A stretch of 53,871 nucleotides of DNA from Dactylosporangium sucinum (lineage in GTDB: Bacteria > Actinomycetota > Actinomycetes > Mycobacteriales > Micromonosporaceae), in assembly GCF_014647515.1 (NCBI RefSeq), contig NZ_BMPI01000073.1, positions 1 to 53,871 of the forward strand. The letters run 5' to 3'. A program made the position numbers and the translations under genes. Shown here in pieces: positions 41,826 through 49,574 of the stretch (position 1 is its first letter; each line of letters opens with the position of its first letter). Under the pieces are notes generated by a model that ran no database searches, had not been told where the DNA came from, and worked only from the letters and a program-made list of their open reading frames with translations.

Positions 41826-43013
41826 ATGCGCGTTGGTCCCAGCCAGGAGGAGATCCGCCGGAGCAACCTCGGTGCGCTCCTGCGCTCCGTGCACCTCCAC
41901 GGCGCCATGTCCCGCGCCGACCTCACCACGAGCCTGGGACTCAACCGCAGCACGATCGGGGCGCTGACCGCCGACCTCGCCGCCGCCGGCCTGGTGAGCG
42001 AAGAGGTCCCGCAGGAGCAGCGCGGCCGGGCCGGGCGACCCTCGCTGGTCGTCCGGCCCGAGTCCGAGAAGGTGTACGTCTACGCGTTCGCCGTCGAGGT
42101 CGACCGGATCGTCGCGGCCCGGGTCGGGCTCGGCGGTGTCCTCCTCGACCGGCACGAGGCCGCCCGTCCCCGCGGTGAGCAGGACGCGGCGGCCGTCGTG
42201 GCGCCCATCGCCGACTTCGTGCGCAAAATGCAGGCCGCGGCGCCCGCCGACGCGCGGCTCATCGGCAGCGGCGCGGCCGTCTCCGCCATGGTCCGCCGCG
42301 AGGACGGCTACGTGCGGCTCGGCCCGCAGCTCGGCTGGGTCGACCAGCCGCTCGGGGAGGCCCTCGGCGAGGTGATCGGCGACGGCCGCACGGTCGCCGT
42401 GCGCAACAACGCCGACCTCGCCGCGCTGGCCGAGCACACCCGCGGCGCGGCCGTGGGCTGCGACAACGTCGTGTACCTGTACGGCGACGCCGGCGTCGGC
42501 GGCGGCATCATCGCCGCGGGCCGCCCGGTCACCGGCCACGGCGGGTACGGCGGCGAGGTCGGGCACATGGTCGTCAACCCGGTCGGCAAGCCGTGCAGCT
42601 GCGGCTCCCACGGCTGCTGGGAGACCGAGATCGGCGAGCACGCCCTGCTCGCCGCGGCGGGCCGCAACCCGTCGGCCGGCCGCGACGGCATCATGGCGGT
42701 CGTCGACGCCGCCTCGCGGGGCGACAACAGCGCCCAGGCCGCGGTGCGGCAGGTCGGGGACTGGCTCGGCTTCGGCGTGGCCAACCTGGTGAACATCTTC
42801 AACCCGGAGATGGTCATCTTCGGCGGCACGCTTCGCGAGGTGTACCTCGCTTCGGCGGCCCAGGTGCGCAGCCGCCTCAACCGCAACGGCCTGCCGGCGT
42901 GCCGGGAGCACGTCCGGTTGCGTACGCCGCAGCTCGGCGACGACGCTTCCCTGCTGGGCGCGGCTGAGCTGGCGTTCGAGCCGCTGTTCGCCGACCCGCT
43001 CGACCCGGCCTGA
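41826..43013 (+). CDS. ROK-family transcriptional regulator (XylR/NagC-like)
   Basis: 395 residues. An N-terminal winged-helix (about 1-70, LHGAMSRADLTTSLGLNRSTIGALT) precedes a ROK sugar-binding domain with DAGVGGGIIA and EVGH, and the zinc motif CSCGSHGC. ROK repressors lose DNA binding when sugar binds. It follows the xyl transporter directly, so it most likely represses that operon through the repeated GTTGCCGG motifs upstream of xylF. It has no clear ribosome binding site. Confidence 0.87.
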   Translation: MRVGPSQEEIRRSNLGALLRSVHLHGAMSRADLTTSLGLNRSTIGALTADLAAAGLVSEEVPQEQRGRAGRPSLVVRPESEKVYVYAFAVEVDRIVAARVGLGGVLLDRHEAARPRGEQDAAAVVAPIADFVRKMQAAAPADARLIGSGAAVSAMVRREDGYVRLGPQLGWVDQPLGEALGEVIGDGRTVAVRNNADLAALAEHTRGAAVGCDNVVYLYGDAGVGGGIIAAGRPVTGHGGYGGEVGHMVVNPVGKPCSCGSHGCWETEIGEHALLAAAGRNPSAGRDGIMAVVDAASRGDNSAQAAVRQVGDWLGFGVANLVNIFNPEMVIFGGTLREVYLASAAQVRSRLNRNGLPACREHVRLRTPQLGDDASLLGAAELAFEPLFADPLDPA

Positions 43014-43114
43014 CGCCGCCCCGGCACGCGGCCCTCGCCGCTCCTCCACGACGCCCGCGCCGTCCCGCCGCTCCTGTCTCGCCGCGCCCGTTCCCGTCCC
43101 GCTTCTCTGCGCTC

Positions 43115-43197
43115 CGACCGCGATCTTGGAGTTGCAGTCCGCGATTTGTCCCCCTTTTCCGGACATAGCAGGGACCACAACTCCAAGATCGCGGTCG
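43115..43197. repeat. Dispersed palindromic element, family A, copy 2 (variant)
   Basis: 20-bp perfect arms CGACCGCGATCTTGGAGTTG (43115-43134) and their complement (43178-43197). The loop contains CCGGACATAG, the reverse complement of which (CTATGTCCGG) matches the ATGTCC in the other copies. It is about 100 bases after the ROK gene. Confidence 0.92.
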
Positions 43198-43277
43198 AGC
43201 AGGACCCCCGGCGGCTGGCGGCTGGACGACCGCGCCGGTCAGGGGTCGTTTCCTAGCATCCTAGGATGCCTTAGGGG
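43198..43277. other. Spacer with CCTAGCATCCTAGGATGC palindrome
   Basis: GCATCCTAGGATGC (43256-43269) is a 14-bp palindrome; the flanking CCTAG matches the motif at 15042. No gene is visible here. Confidence 0.55.
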
Positions 43278-43340
43278 GTGCGGCTGGCGCCGCACTGAAG
43301 AACCCTTTTCCAGCCGCTACGCGGCAGACTTTCGTTTTTC
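43278..43340. terminator. Paired hairpins with T-rich run between convergent genes
   Basis: GTGCGGC/GCCGCAC (43278-43295) and GCCGC/GCGGC (43313-43325), the second followed by CTTTCGTTTTTC. This is the only clear T-rich terminator in the window and lies between the ROK gene and the convergent kamA-side genes. Confidence 0.65.
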
Positions 43341-43355
43341 TTGAGGTACGACCGC

Positions 43356-43754
43356 TCAGGAGGGCTTGGTCAGGGCCTGGCACGCAACCACCGCGTCCAG
43401 GTGCCAGCCGAGGTCGTCGTGGGATCGGAAGGTGAGCACGGCGACGGTCTGGGCCCTGCGGTCGAACGCGATGTCGACGCGGGCCGTCTCGGCGTGCAGC
43501 TCGTGCTGGCCCTTGACGAGGTCGGGGTCGCGGGCCCGGGCCCAGGCGGCGGCGAGCTCGGCCGGGGCGCGGGTCTCGCGGACGGTGGGTGCGGCGGTGG
43601 CGCGCGCGGCGGCCTTGTTGGCGTCGGCGCAGCTCAGCCGGCCGGCGGGGTCGAAGCCGCCGGCGTCGTCGCGGTCGTCGTTCCAGTTGACGTACAGGAT
43701 GAGCGCGGCTGCGGCCAGGCTGATGCCGAGGAGTCGGAGGATGGTGCGGCGCAC
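43356..43754 (-). CDS. Unknown membrane-anchored protein beside kamA
   Basis: 132 residues. One N-terminal helix (LRLLGISLAAAALILYVNW) anchors a soluble 100-residue domain with one conserved-looking cysteine (C42 in LSCADANKAAA) and a second in VVACQAL. The GTG start directly follows the TAG of kamA with no gap, so it is expressed with it. I do not recognise the domain. It could be a small partner of the conservon or of the lysine pathway. Confidence 0.65.
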   Translation of the reverse strand: MRRTILRLLGISLAAAALILYVNWNDDRDDAGGFDPAGRLSCADANKAAARATAAPTVRETRAPAELAAAWARARDPDLVKGQHELHAETARVDIAFDRRAQTVAVLTFRSHDDLGWHLDAVVACQALTKPS

Positions 43755-45089
43755 CTACTCAGCGTGCTCTTTCCGCCACCAGTCGGCGCCGGTTTCCGGC
43801 AACGTGTCGATCGGGTCGTAGTACGGGTAGCTGCGGTCGAGGTCCATCGAGTCGTGCTCGATGGAGGTGCGGTAGTTCTTGGTCCAGTAGCTGATGCCGC
43901 GTTCGCGGTCGTACTCGGTGATCATGTGGACCCAGCGCTTGCCGACGAAGGGGACGTCGCAGACGATGCGCGGGGTGGCGTAGCCGGGCAGGTAGCCCAT
44001 GATGTCGTGCTGGAGCTGCTGGGCCTGCCAGACGGCGACGCGCCAGTGTTCGGCGTTGGGGATCATGTCGCACATGTAGAAGTAGTACGGCAGGATGCCG
44101 GCCTCGCCTTGGAGTGCGAAGCAGAGGTCGAGCAGGTCGGCGGCGGTGGCGTTGACGCCGCGCATGAGGACGCCCTGGTTGCGGACGTCGCGGACGCCGA
44201 CCTCGAGCGCGGTCTGGGCGGCCTTGGCGACGAGCGGGGTGAGCGACTGGACGTGGTTGACGTGGGTGTGGATGGCGAGGTTGACGCCGCGGCGGGCGGC
44301 GGTGCGGGCGACGCGTTCGAGGCCTTCGACGACGTCGGGCTGGAGCCAGTGCTGCGGGAGGCCCATGAGGGCCTTGGTGGCGAGCCGGATGTCGCGGACG
44401 GTTTCGATGTCGAGGAGGCGCATGAGGAAGGACTCGAGGTGCTTCCAGGGGACGTTGGCGACGTCGCCGCCGGAGACGACGACGTCGCGGACGCCGGGGT
44501 GGGCGCGCAGGTAGGCGATCATCGCGTCGTACCGGTCGGTGGGTTTGAGCGTGAGGCGGAGCTTGTCGACGGTGGGGGTGGAGTTGCCGACGAGGTCCAT
44601 GCGGGTGCAGTGCCCGCAGTACTGCGGGCAGGTGGAGAGCAGTTCGGCCAGGACCTTGGTGGGGTAGCGGTGGGTGAGGCCCTCGGCGACCCACATGTCG
44701 TGTTCGTGGAGTGAGTCGCGGGTGGCGTAGGGGTGGGAGGGCCAGTCGGTGAGGCGGTCGCTGGCGACGGGGATCATGTAGCGGCGGACGGGGTCGGCGT
44801 AGAGGGCGTCGGTGGTGAGGCCGCCGGTGGGCACCATGGTGTTGATCATCTGGGGTGGGATGAGCATGGACATGGTGGCGTGGTGGGCCTGGTCGTCGGC
44901 GAGGTCGTCGTAGAAGGTGTCGGCGATGTGGTCGCCGAGGAGCGCCTTGAGCTGGGCGATGTTCTTGACGCAGTGGGCGCGTTGCCACTGGGCGGACTCC
45001 CACTGGTCACGGGTGACGTCGTGCCAGCCGGGGAAGCGGCGCCAGTCGGGCTCGGTGAGGGTCCGGCGTTGGTAGACGTATGGCTGCAT
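43755..45089 (-). CDS. kamA: Lysine 2,3-aminomutase (radical SAM, PLP)
   Basis: 444 residues. The radical SAM cluster is C154-xxx-C158-xx-C161 in CPQYCGHC. KamA converts L-lysine to L-beta-lysine, using SAM as initiator and PLP as carrier. The usual PGGGGK loop that holds PLP in the Clostridium enzyme is not seen; the aligned stretch reads CDVPFVGKRW. ATG 45089 has GGAGG 6 nt upstream; a longer upstream frame lacks support. It is divergent from the conservon, 202 bases apart. With kdd and kamD it suggests the lysine fermentation route. Confidence 0.83.
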   Translation of the reverse strand: MQPYVYQRRTLTEPDWRRFPGWHDVTRDQWESAQWQRAHCVKNIAQLKALLGDHIADTFYDDLADDQAHHATMSMLIPPQMINTMVPTGGLTTDALYADPVRRYMIPVASDRLTDWPSHPYATRDSLHEHDMWVAEGLTHRYPTKVLAELLSTCPQYCGHCTRMDLVGNSTPTVDKLRLTLKPTDRYDAMIAYLRAHPGVRDVVVSGGDVANVPWKHLESFLMRLLDIETVRDIRLATKALMGLPQHWLQPDVVEGLERVARTAARRGVNLAIHTHVNHVQSLTPLVAKAAQTALEVGVRDVRNQGVLMRGVNATAADLLDLCFALQGEAGILPYYFYMCDMIPNAEHWRVAVWQAQQLQHDIMGYLPGYATPRIVCDVPFVGKRWVHMITEYDRERGISYWTKNYRTSIEHDSMDLDRSYPYYDPIDTLPETGADWWRKEHAE

Positions 45090-45290
45090 GTCCGGCCTCC
45101 ACGACGAAATACTTCCGCGACACTGGCACCATAGCGTCATTTCTTCTCTGATTCGACTTCAGCGACGGAATTTTTGCTGTCTGTCGGGTGGGTGGGTGGA
45201 ATCGGCGCCCGGCGGCCCGACGGTTTTTGTCGGTGCCCCCGCATAGGTTGGCCGCACCGATTCCGCTCCTGATCCGCACCTGAAGGTCCG

Positions 45291-47993
45291 ATGAAGAACC
45301 GCTGGTCCGTCCGCGCCAAGATCACCGCGATGATGGCCGTGCCGCTGGCCATGCTGGTCGCGTTGTGGCTGTTCGTGGTGGGTGTGACGCTGCCCGACGC
45401 GCTGGACCTGCGGGGTGCGGCGACGGTCGAGGACCGCATCGGGGCGCCGGCCGAGGCGATGGTCAACGAGCTGCAGGCGGAGCGGATGGTGACGACGCTG
45501 GTGCTGGCCGGCGGTGGCCGGACGGCGCAGGACCTGGCGGCGCAGCGGGCGAAGACGGACGCGGCGGTGGCGCGGTTCCGGCAGGAGTCGGGGTCGGCGG
45601 CGGCGCGGGACGCGGCGTCGGAGGAGACGGCGCTGGCGGTGCGGGGCGCGGGCGAGGCCCTGGACGGGCTGGCGGCGCTGCGACAGGCGGCGGACGCGGG
45701 TGGTGAGCCGGACGCGGCGCGCCAGGGGTTCTCGGCGATCATCACCACGACCTACGACATCTTCGAGGCGCTCGCCGACCACGGGGACGCGGCGGTGGCC
45801 GAGGAGGCCCGGGGCGTGTTCGTGCTGAGCATGGTGCGGGAGCTGCTGAGCGAGGAGGACGCGCTCGTCGCCGGCTTCGTGGCGGAGGGCGACTTCACGG
45901 TCGAGGACCACGCGCAGGTGGTGACGTATGTCGGGCAGGTGCGGCTGATCCTGCCCTATGCGGCGACGCTGCTGTCGGTGGAGCAGCAGGTGCAGTATCA
46001 GCGGCTGGTGTCGGGTTCGGCGTGGGTGGCGCTGCAGGGCCTGGAGGACCGGCTGGTCGCCACGGCGCCGGGCAAGTCGCCGGGGCTGGACGCGGCGGCG
46101 TGGCGCACGGCGATGGACCAGGTCAACGGGCAGCTGAGCGAGTTCCGGTCGGCGGTGCAGCGGGACAACGTGCGGCACGCGGGCGAGGCGTCGGACCGGA
46201 TCGTGCTGCGGCTGGTGCTGGCCGGTGTGGCGGGTCTGCTGGCGGTGGCCGGGTCGCTGGTGCTGTCGGTGCGGATCGGCCGGTCGCTGGCGCGGCGCCT
46301 CGACGGGCTGCGCGGGGCGGCGCTGGAGCTGGCCGACCGGCGGCTGCCGTCGGTGGTGGCGCGGCTGCGCCGGGGCGACGAGGTGGATGTGGCGGCGGAG
46401 GCGCCGCCGCTGCGGCTGGGCACGGACGAGATCGGCCAGGTGGGTGAGGCGTTCAACTCGGTGCAGCGCACGGCGGTGGCGTCGGCGGTCGAGGAGGCGG
46501 CGGTCCGCCGGGGCATGAACGAGGTGTTCCTGAACATCGCGCGGCGCAGCCAGACGCTGCTGCACCGGCAGCTGTCGCTGCTGGACGGCATGGAGCGGCG
46601 CACGTCGGAGCCGGAGGACCTGGCGGACCTGTTCCGGGTCGACCATCTGGCGACGCGGATGCGCCGCCACGCGGAGGACCTGGTGATCCTGGCGGGGGCG
46701 ACGCCCGGGCGGGGCTGGCGCAACCCGGTGCCGGTGATCGACGTGGTGCGGGGTGCGGTGTCGGAGGTCGAGGACTACGCGCGGGTGCAGGTGCTGCACG
46801 TGAGTGAGGGCGCGGTCGTGGGCCGGGCGGTGGGTGACGTGATCCATCTGCTGGCGGAGCTGATCGAGAACGCGACGTCGTTCTCGCCGCCCCACACGCG
46901 GGTCCACGTGTCGGGCCAGGTGGTGCCGAACGGTTTCGTGATCGAGATCGAGGACCGGGGCCTGGGGATGGCGCCGGCGGCGATCGCGGACGCGAACCGC
47001 CGGCTGGCGGAGCCGCCGGAGTTCGACCCGGCGAACAGTGCCCGGCTGGGGCTGTTCGTGGTGGCGCAGCTGTCGGCGCGCCACGGGGTGCGGGTGGTGC
47101 TGCGTCCTTCGCCGTACGGCGGGGTGACCGCGGTCGCGCTCCTGCCCGTCGAGCTGGTGACGGCGCAGCCGGCGCTGCCCGCGGGCCGCCCGGCGGGTGG
47201 TCAAGCCGGCGGTCCGGCGGGGTCACGGCAGGTGGAGGCACGGCAGCAGGTGGGGTCGGCGTTGGATGCGGTGGCGGACGCGCGGCGGGAGGCTGCGCGG
47301 GAGCCGTTGCAGTCGGCGGCGCAGCAGCCGTTCTCGTGGTTGCCGCCGAGCCGGGCGCATGACACCGGCGGCGCTGCGACGGCCGGTGCCTTGGTGAACG
47401 GCAGCCGGGCCGACCTTCCGCGGCGCGGTGAGCGCGCCGAGCGCCGTGCCGCTGCCGAGCGGGCCGATCCGGGCGGTGCCGATCAGGGCGGTGCCGATCA
47501 GGGCGGTGCCGATCAGGGCGGGGCTGAGCTGGCCGTGGCTGAGCCGGCCGGGTATGCCGGCGCGGGCCGTGAGCGTGGTGGTGGGTTCGGTGGGCCGGCG
47601 GTGGCGTCGGTGGGCGTGGGCGGGGACGGGCCGCGCGGGTTGCCGAGGCGGGTGCGGCAGCAGAGCCTGGTGCCGCAGCTGCAGGACGACGCGACGGTGG
47701 TGTTCAGCGCCGAGGAGGCCGGGTCGCGGTCGCCGGAGGAGCTGCGCCGGATGATGTCGTCGTTCCAGGCGGGCACGGCCCGGGGGCGGCACGCGAGCCT
47801 CGACCTGGGCGGCGAGCACGGCGGCGACCTGGGCCGCGAGGAGGGCCACGGACCGGGCCGGGAGCCGGACCGGGACGCGGGCCATCAGGGCGGCGACGGG
47901 CGCGGCCAACGGGGCGGCGCGCAGGGTGGCGAGCGTGGCCGGGAGCGGGGCGGGGTCGCGGGCGGCGCCGGTTCGGGCGGGGGAGCGGCATGA
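45291..47993 (+). CDS. cvnA: Conservon sensor kinase CvnA-type (NIT-HAMP-HATPase)
   Basis: 900 residues. Two membrane helices flank a periplasmic nitrate/nitrite-sensing-like helical domain, then a HAMP (about 335-400) and an ATPase domain with ELIENATSFSPP and GLGLFVV-like boxes. The C-terminus is a disordered Gly/Ala-rich tail with ADQGG repeats. CvnA heads the CvnABCD complexes that control differentiation in streptomycetes. It is the first of four coupled genes. Ligand unknown. Confidence 0.88.
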   Translation: MKNRWSVRAKITAMMAVPLAMLVALWLFVVGVTLPDALDLRGAATVEDRIGAPAEAMVNELQAERMVTTLVLAGGGRTAQDLAAQRAKTDAAVARFRQESGSAAARDAASEETALAVRGAGEALDGLAALRQAADAGGEPDAARQGFSAIITTTYDIFEALADHGDAAVAEEARGVFVLSMVRELLSEEDALVAGFVAEGDFTVEDHAQVVTYVGQVRLILPYAATLLSVEQQVQYQRLVSGSAWVALQGLEDRLVATAPGKSPGLDAAAWRTAMDQVNGQLSEFRSAVQRDNVRHAGEASDRIVLRLVLAGVAGLLAVAGSLVLSVRIGRSLARRLDGLRGAALELADRRLPSVVARLRRGDEVDVAAEAPPLRLGTDEIGQVGEAFNSVQRTAVASAVEEAAVRRGMNEVFLNIARRSQTLLHRQLSLLDGMERRTSEPEDLADLFRVDHLATRMRRHAEDLVILAGATPGRGWRNPVPVIDVVRGAVSEVEDYARVQVLHVSEGAVVGRAVGDVIHLLAELIENATSFSPPHTRVHVSGQVVPNGFVIEIEDRGLGMAPAAIADANRRLAEPPEFDPANSARLGLFVVAQLSARHGVRVVLRPSPYGGVTAVALLPVELVTAQPALPAGRPAGGQAGGPAGSRQVEARQQVGSALDAVADARREAAREPLQSAAQQPFSWLPPSRAHDTGGAATAGALVNGSRADLPRRGERAERRAAAERADPGGADQGGADQGGADQGGAELAVAEPAGYAGAGRERGGGFGGPAVASVGVGGDGPRGLPRRVRQQSLVPQLQDDATVVFSAEEAGSRSPEELRRMMSSFQAGTARGRHASLDLGGEHGGDLGREEGHGPGREPDRDAGHQGGDGRGQRGGAQGGERGRERGGVAGGAGSGGGAA
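47472..47516. repeat. 15-bp tandem repeat in the cvnA tail
   Basis: Three perfect copies of GGCGGTGCCGATCAG plus a partial copy, coding for GADQG repeats in a disordered region. The copy number could vary by slippage. Confidence 0.9.
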
Positions 47994-48397
47994 CGGTGGC
48001 GCAGGGCCACGGCGGCGGGTTGAACTGGCTGCTGGATGATCTTGTCGGGCGGGTGCCGGCGGTGCGGCAGTCGGTGGTGTTGTCGGTCGACGGGCTGATG
48101 ATGGGCGCGTCGCGTGGGTTGACGCAGGAGGACGCGGAGCACCTGTCGGCGGTGGCGGCCGGGTTCCAGAGCCTGGCGCGGGGGGCCGGGCGGCACTTCG
48201 GGGGCGGGCCGGTGCGGCAGACGATCATCGAGATGGAGTCGGCGTTCCTGTTCGTGACGGCCGCCGGGCGGGGTGCGTGCCTGGCGGTGCTGGCGGAGGC
48301 GGACGCGGACATCGGGCTGATCGCGTACGAGATGGCGATGCTGGTGCAGCGGGTGGGGCAGAACCTGTCGGCGTCGGCGCGGCCGGCGGGTGCGTGA
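47990..48397 (+). CDS. cvnB: Conservon roadblock/LC7 protein, CvnB-type
   Basis: 135 residues of the roadblock/LC7 family, which forms dimers that bind and control small GTPases. Segments LLDDLVGRVPAVRQSVVLSVDG and MESAFLFVTAAGRGACLAVLA are typical. ATG 47990 overlaps the stop of cvnA by four bases. The neighbouring CvnD is its GTPase partner. Confidence 0.88.
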   Translation: MTVAQGHGGGLNWLLDDLVGRVPAVRQSVVLSVDGLMMGASRGLTQEDAEHLSAVAAGFQSLARGAGRHFGGGPVRQTIIEMESAFLFVTAAGRGACLAVLAEADADIGLIAYEMAMLVQRVGQNLSASARPAGA

Positions 48398-48897
48398 TGA
48401 CGGATCCGCCGGGCCGGCATGCGGCCGACCGTGGGTTCCCGCCGCTGCCGCCGGAGCCGGGGTTCGGGGACGGGCCGGGGGAGTACCGGTGGCCGGAGCG
48501 GCCGCGGGGGGACCTGCGGGCGGAGCCGTGGACGGAGTACGCGTGGGTGGACCGGGACGCGGGTCCGGTGGTGCGGCCGTATGCGATGACGGGTGGCCGG
48601 GTCGTGCCCGCGTCGGGCGGGTTCGACGTGGTGGCGATGGTGGTGGCGAGCCGGGCGGCGGACGGCGGTGGGTTCGGGTTGCAGCCGGAGCATCGGGCGA
48701 TCCTGGCCTGGGCGCGGGAGCCGTTGGCGGTGGCGGAGCTGTCGGCGCATCTGGACCTGGCGCTGGGCGTGGTCCGGGTGCTGCTGGGTGACCTGCTGGG
48801 GCAGGGGTTGATCGAGTTGTACCAGCCTCCGGTTTCGGCGGGGCTGCCGAGCGAGCACGTGCTGCGGGCGGTGATCGATGGACTCCGTGCGCTTTGA
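48397..48897 (+). CDS. cvnC: Conservon DUF742 protein, CvnC-type
   Basis: 166 residues of DUF742. A proline-rich N-terminus leads to the region VRPYAMTGGRVVP, where VRPY and TGGR are the family hallmarks, and a helical C-terminus (LSAHLDLALGVVRVLLGDLL). ATG 48397 shares a base with the cvnB TGA. Its 3' end overlaps the start of cvnD by 20 bases. Confidence 0.87.
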   Translation: MTDPPGRHAADRGFPPLPPEPGFGDGPGEYRWPERPRGDLRAEPWTEYAWVDRDAGPVVRPYAMTGGRVVPASGGFDVVAMVVASRAADGGGFGLQPEHRAILAWAREPLAVAELSAHLDLALGVVRVLLGDLLGQGLIELYQPPVSAGLPSEHVLRAVIDGLRAL

Positions 48898-49510
48898 CGG
48901 GCCGGCGGGGCGGTCGGCGAGGCAGCCGGGCGGGCAGCCGGCGGGACGGCCGGTTCCGGCGGCGATCAAGATCCTGGTCGCGGGCGGGTTCGGTGCGGGG
49001 AAGACGACGCTGGTCGGTGCGGTGAGTGAGATCCGTCCGTTGCAGACGGAGGAGTCGCTGACGGCGGTGAGTGTCGGCACCGATGACCTGACGGGGGTGG
49101 AGGCGAAGTCGACGACGACGGTGGCGATGGACTTCGGGCGGATCACCATCGGGTCGCAGGTCGTGCTGTACCTGTTCGGGACGCCGGGGCAGGACCGGTT
49201 CTGGTTCCTGTGGGACGAGCTGGCGTTGGGTGCGCTGGGGGCGGTGGTGCTGGCGGACACGCGGCGGCTGGCTGACTGCTTCCCGTCGATCGACTACTTC
49301 GAGCGGCGGGGGACGCCGTTCGTGGTGGCGGTGAACTGTTTCGACGACGCGGTGGCGTACTCGGCGGCGGAGGTGCGGGAGGCGCTGGACGTGGACGGGC
49401 ACGTGCCGTTGCTGTTGTGTGACGCGCGGGACCGGGAGTCGAGCAAGGCGGTGCTGATCGCGCTGGTCGAGCATGTGTTGGCGTTATCGGCGGGCAACGC
49501 CGGGACTTGA
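48878..49510 (+). CDS. cvnD: Conservon GTPase, CvnD-type
   Basis: 210 residues. P-loop GGFGAGKTT, switch II GTPGQ and a nucleotide-base motif reading NCFD where Ras-type GTPases have NKxD, as in other CvnD proteins. It is an MglA-like GTPase that works with CvnB. The stop codon lies inside the -35 box of the next promoter. Confidence 0.88.
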   Translation: MDSVRFDGPAGRSARQPGGQPAGRPVPAAIKILVAGGFGAGKTTLVGAVSEIRPLQTEESLTAVSVGTDDLTGVEAKSTTTVAMDFGRITIGSQVVLYLFGTPGQDRFWFLWDELALGALGAVVLADTRRLADCFPSIDYFERRGTPFVVAVNCFDDAVAYSAAEVREALDVDGHVPLLLCDARDRESSKAVLIALVEHVLALSAGNAGT

Positions 49511-49536
49511 AAGATATTCTGCAATCACGCTACTGT
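49507..49536 (+). promoter_or_regulatory. Sigma-70-type promoter of the kdd operon
   Basis: TTGAAA (49507-49512) and TACTGT (49531-49536) with an 18-base spacer. The -35 overlaps the cvnD stop. It lets the lysine genes be expressed apart from the conservon. Confidence 0.65.
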
Positions 49537-49574
49537 GCCGGAAATTCTACGGTGATGCTTGGGTGGTGCGGGAA

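Noticed and set aside
45090..45290. Firm promoters for kamA and cvnA
   Set aside because: Hexamers such as TATGGT and TAGGTT are present, but no convincing -35 lies at the right distance.
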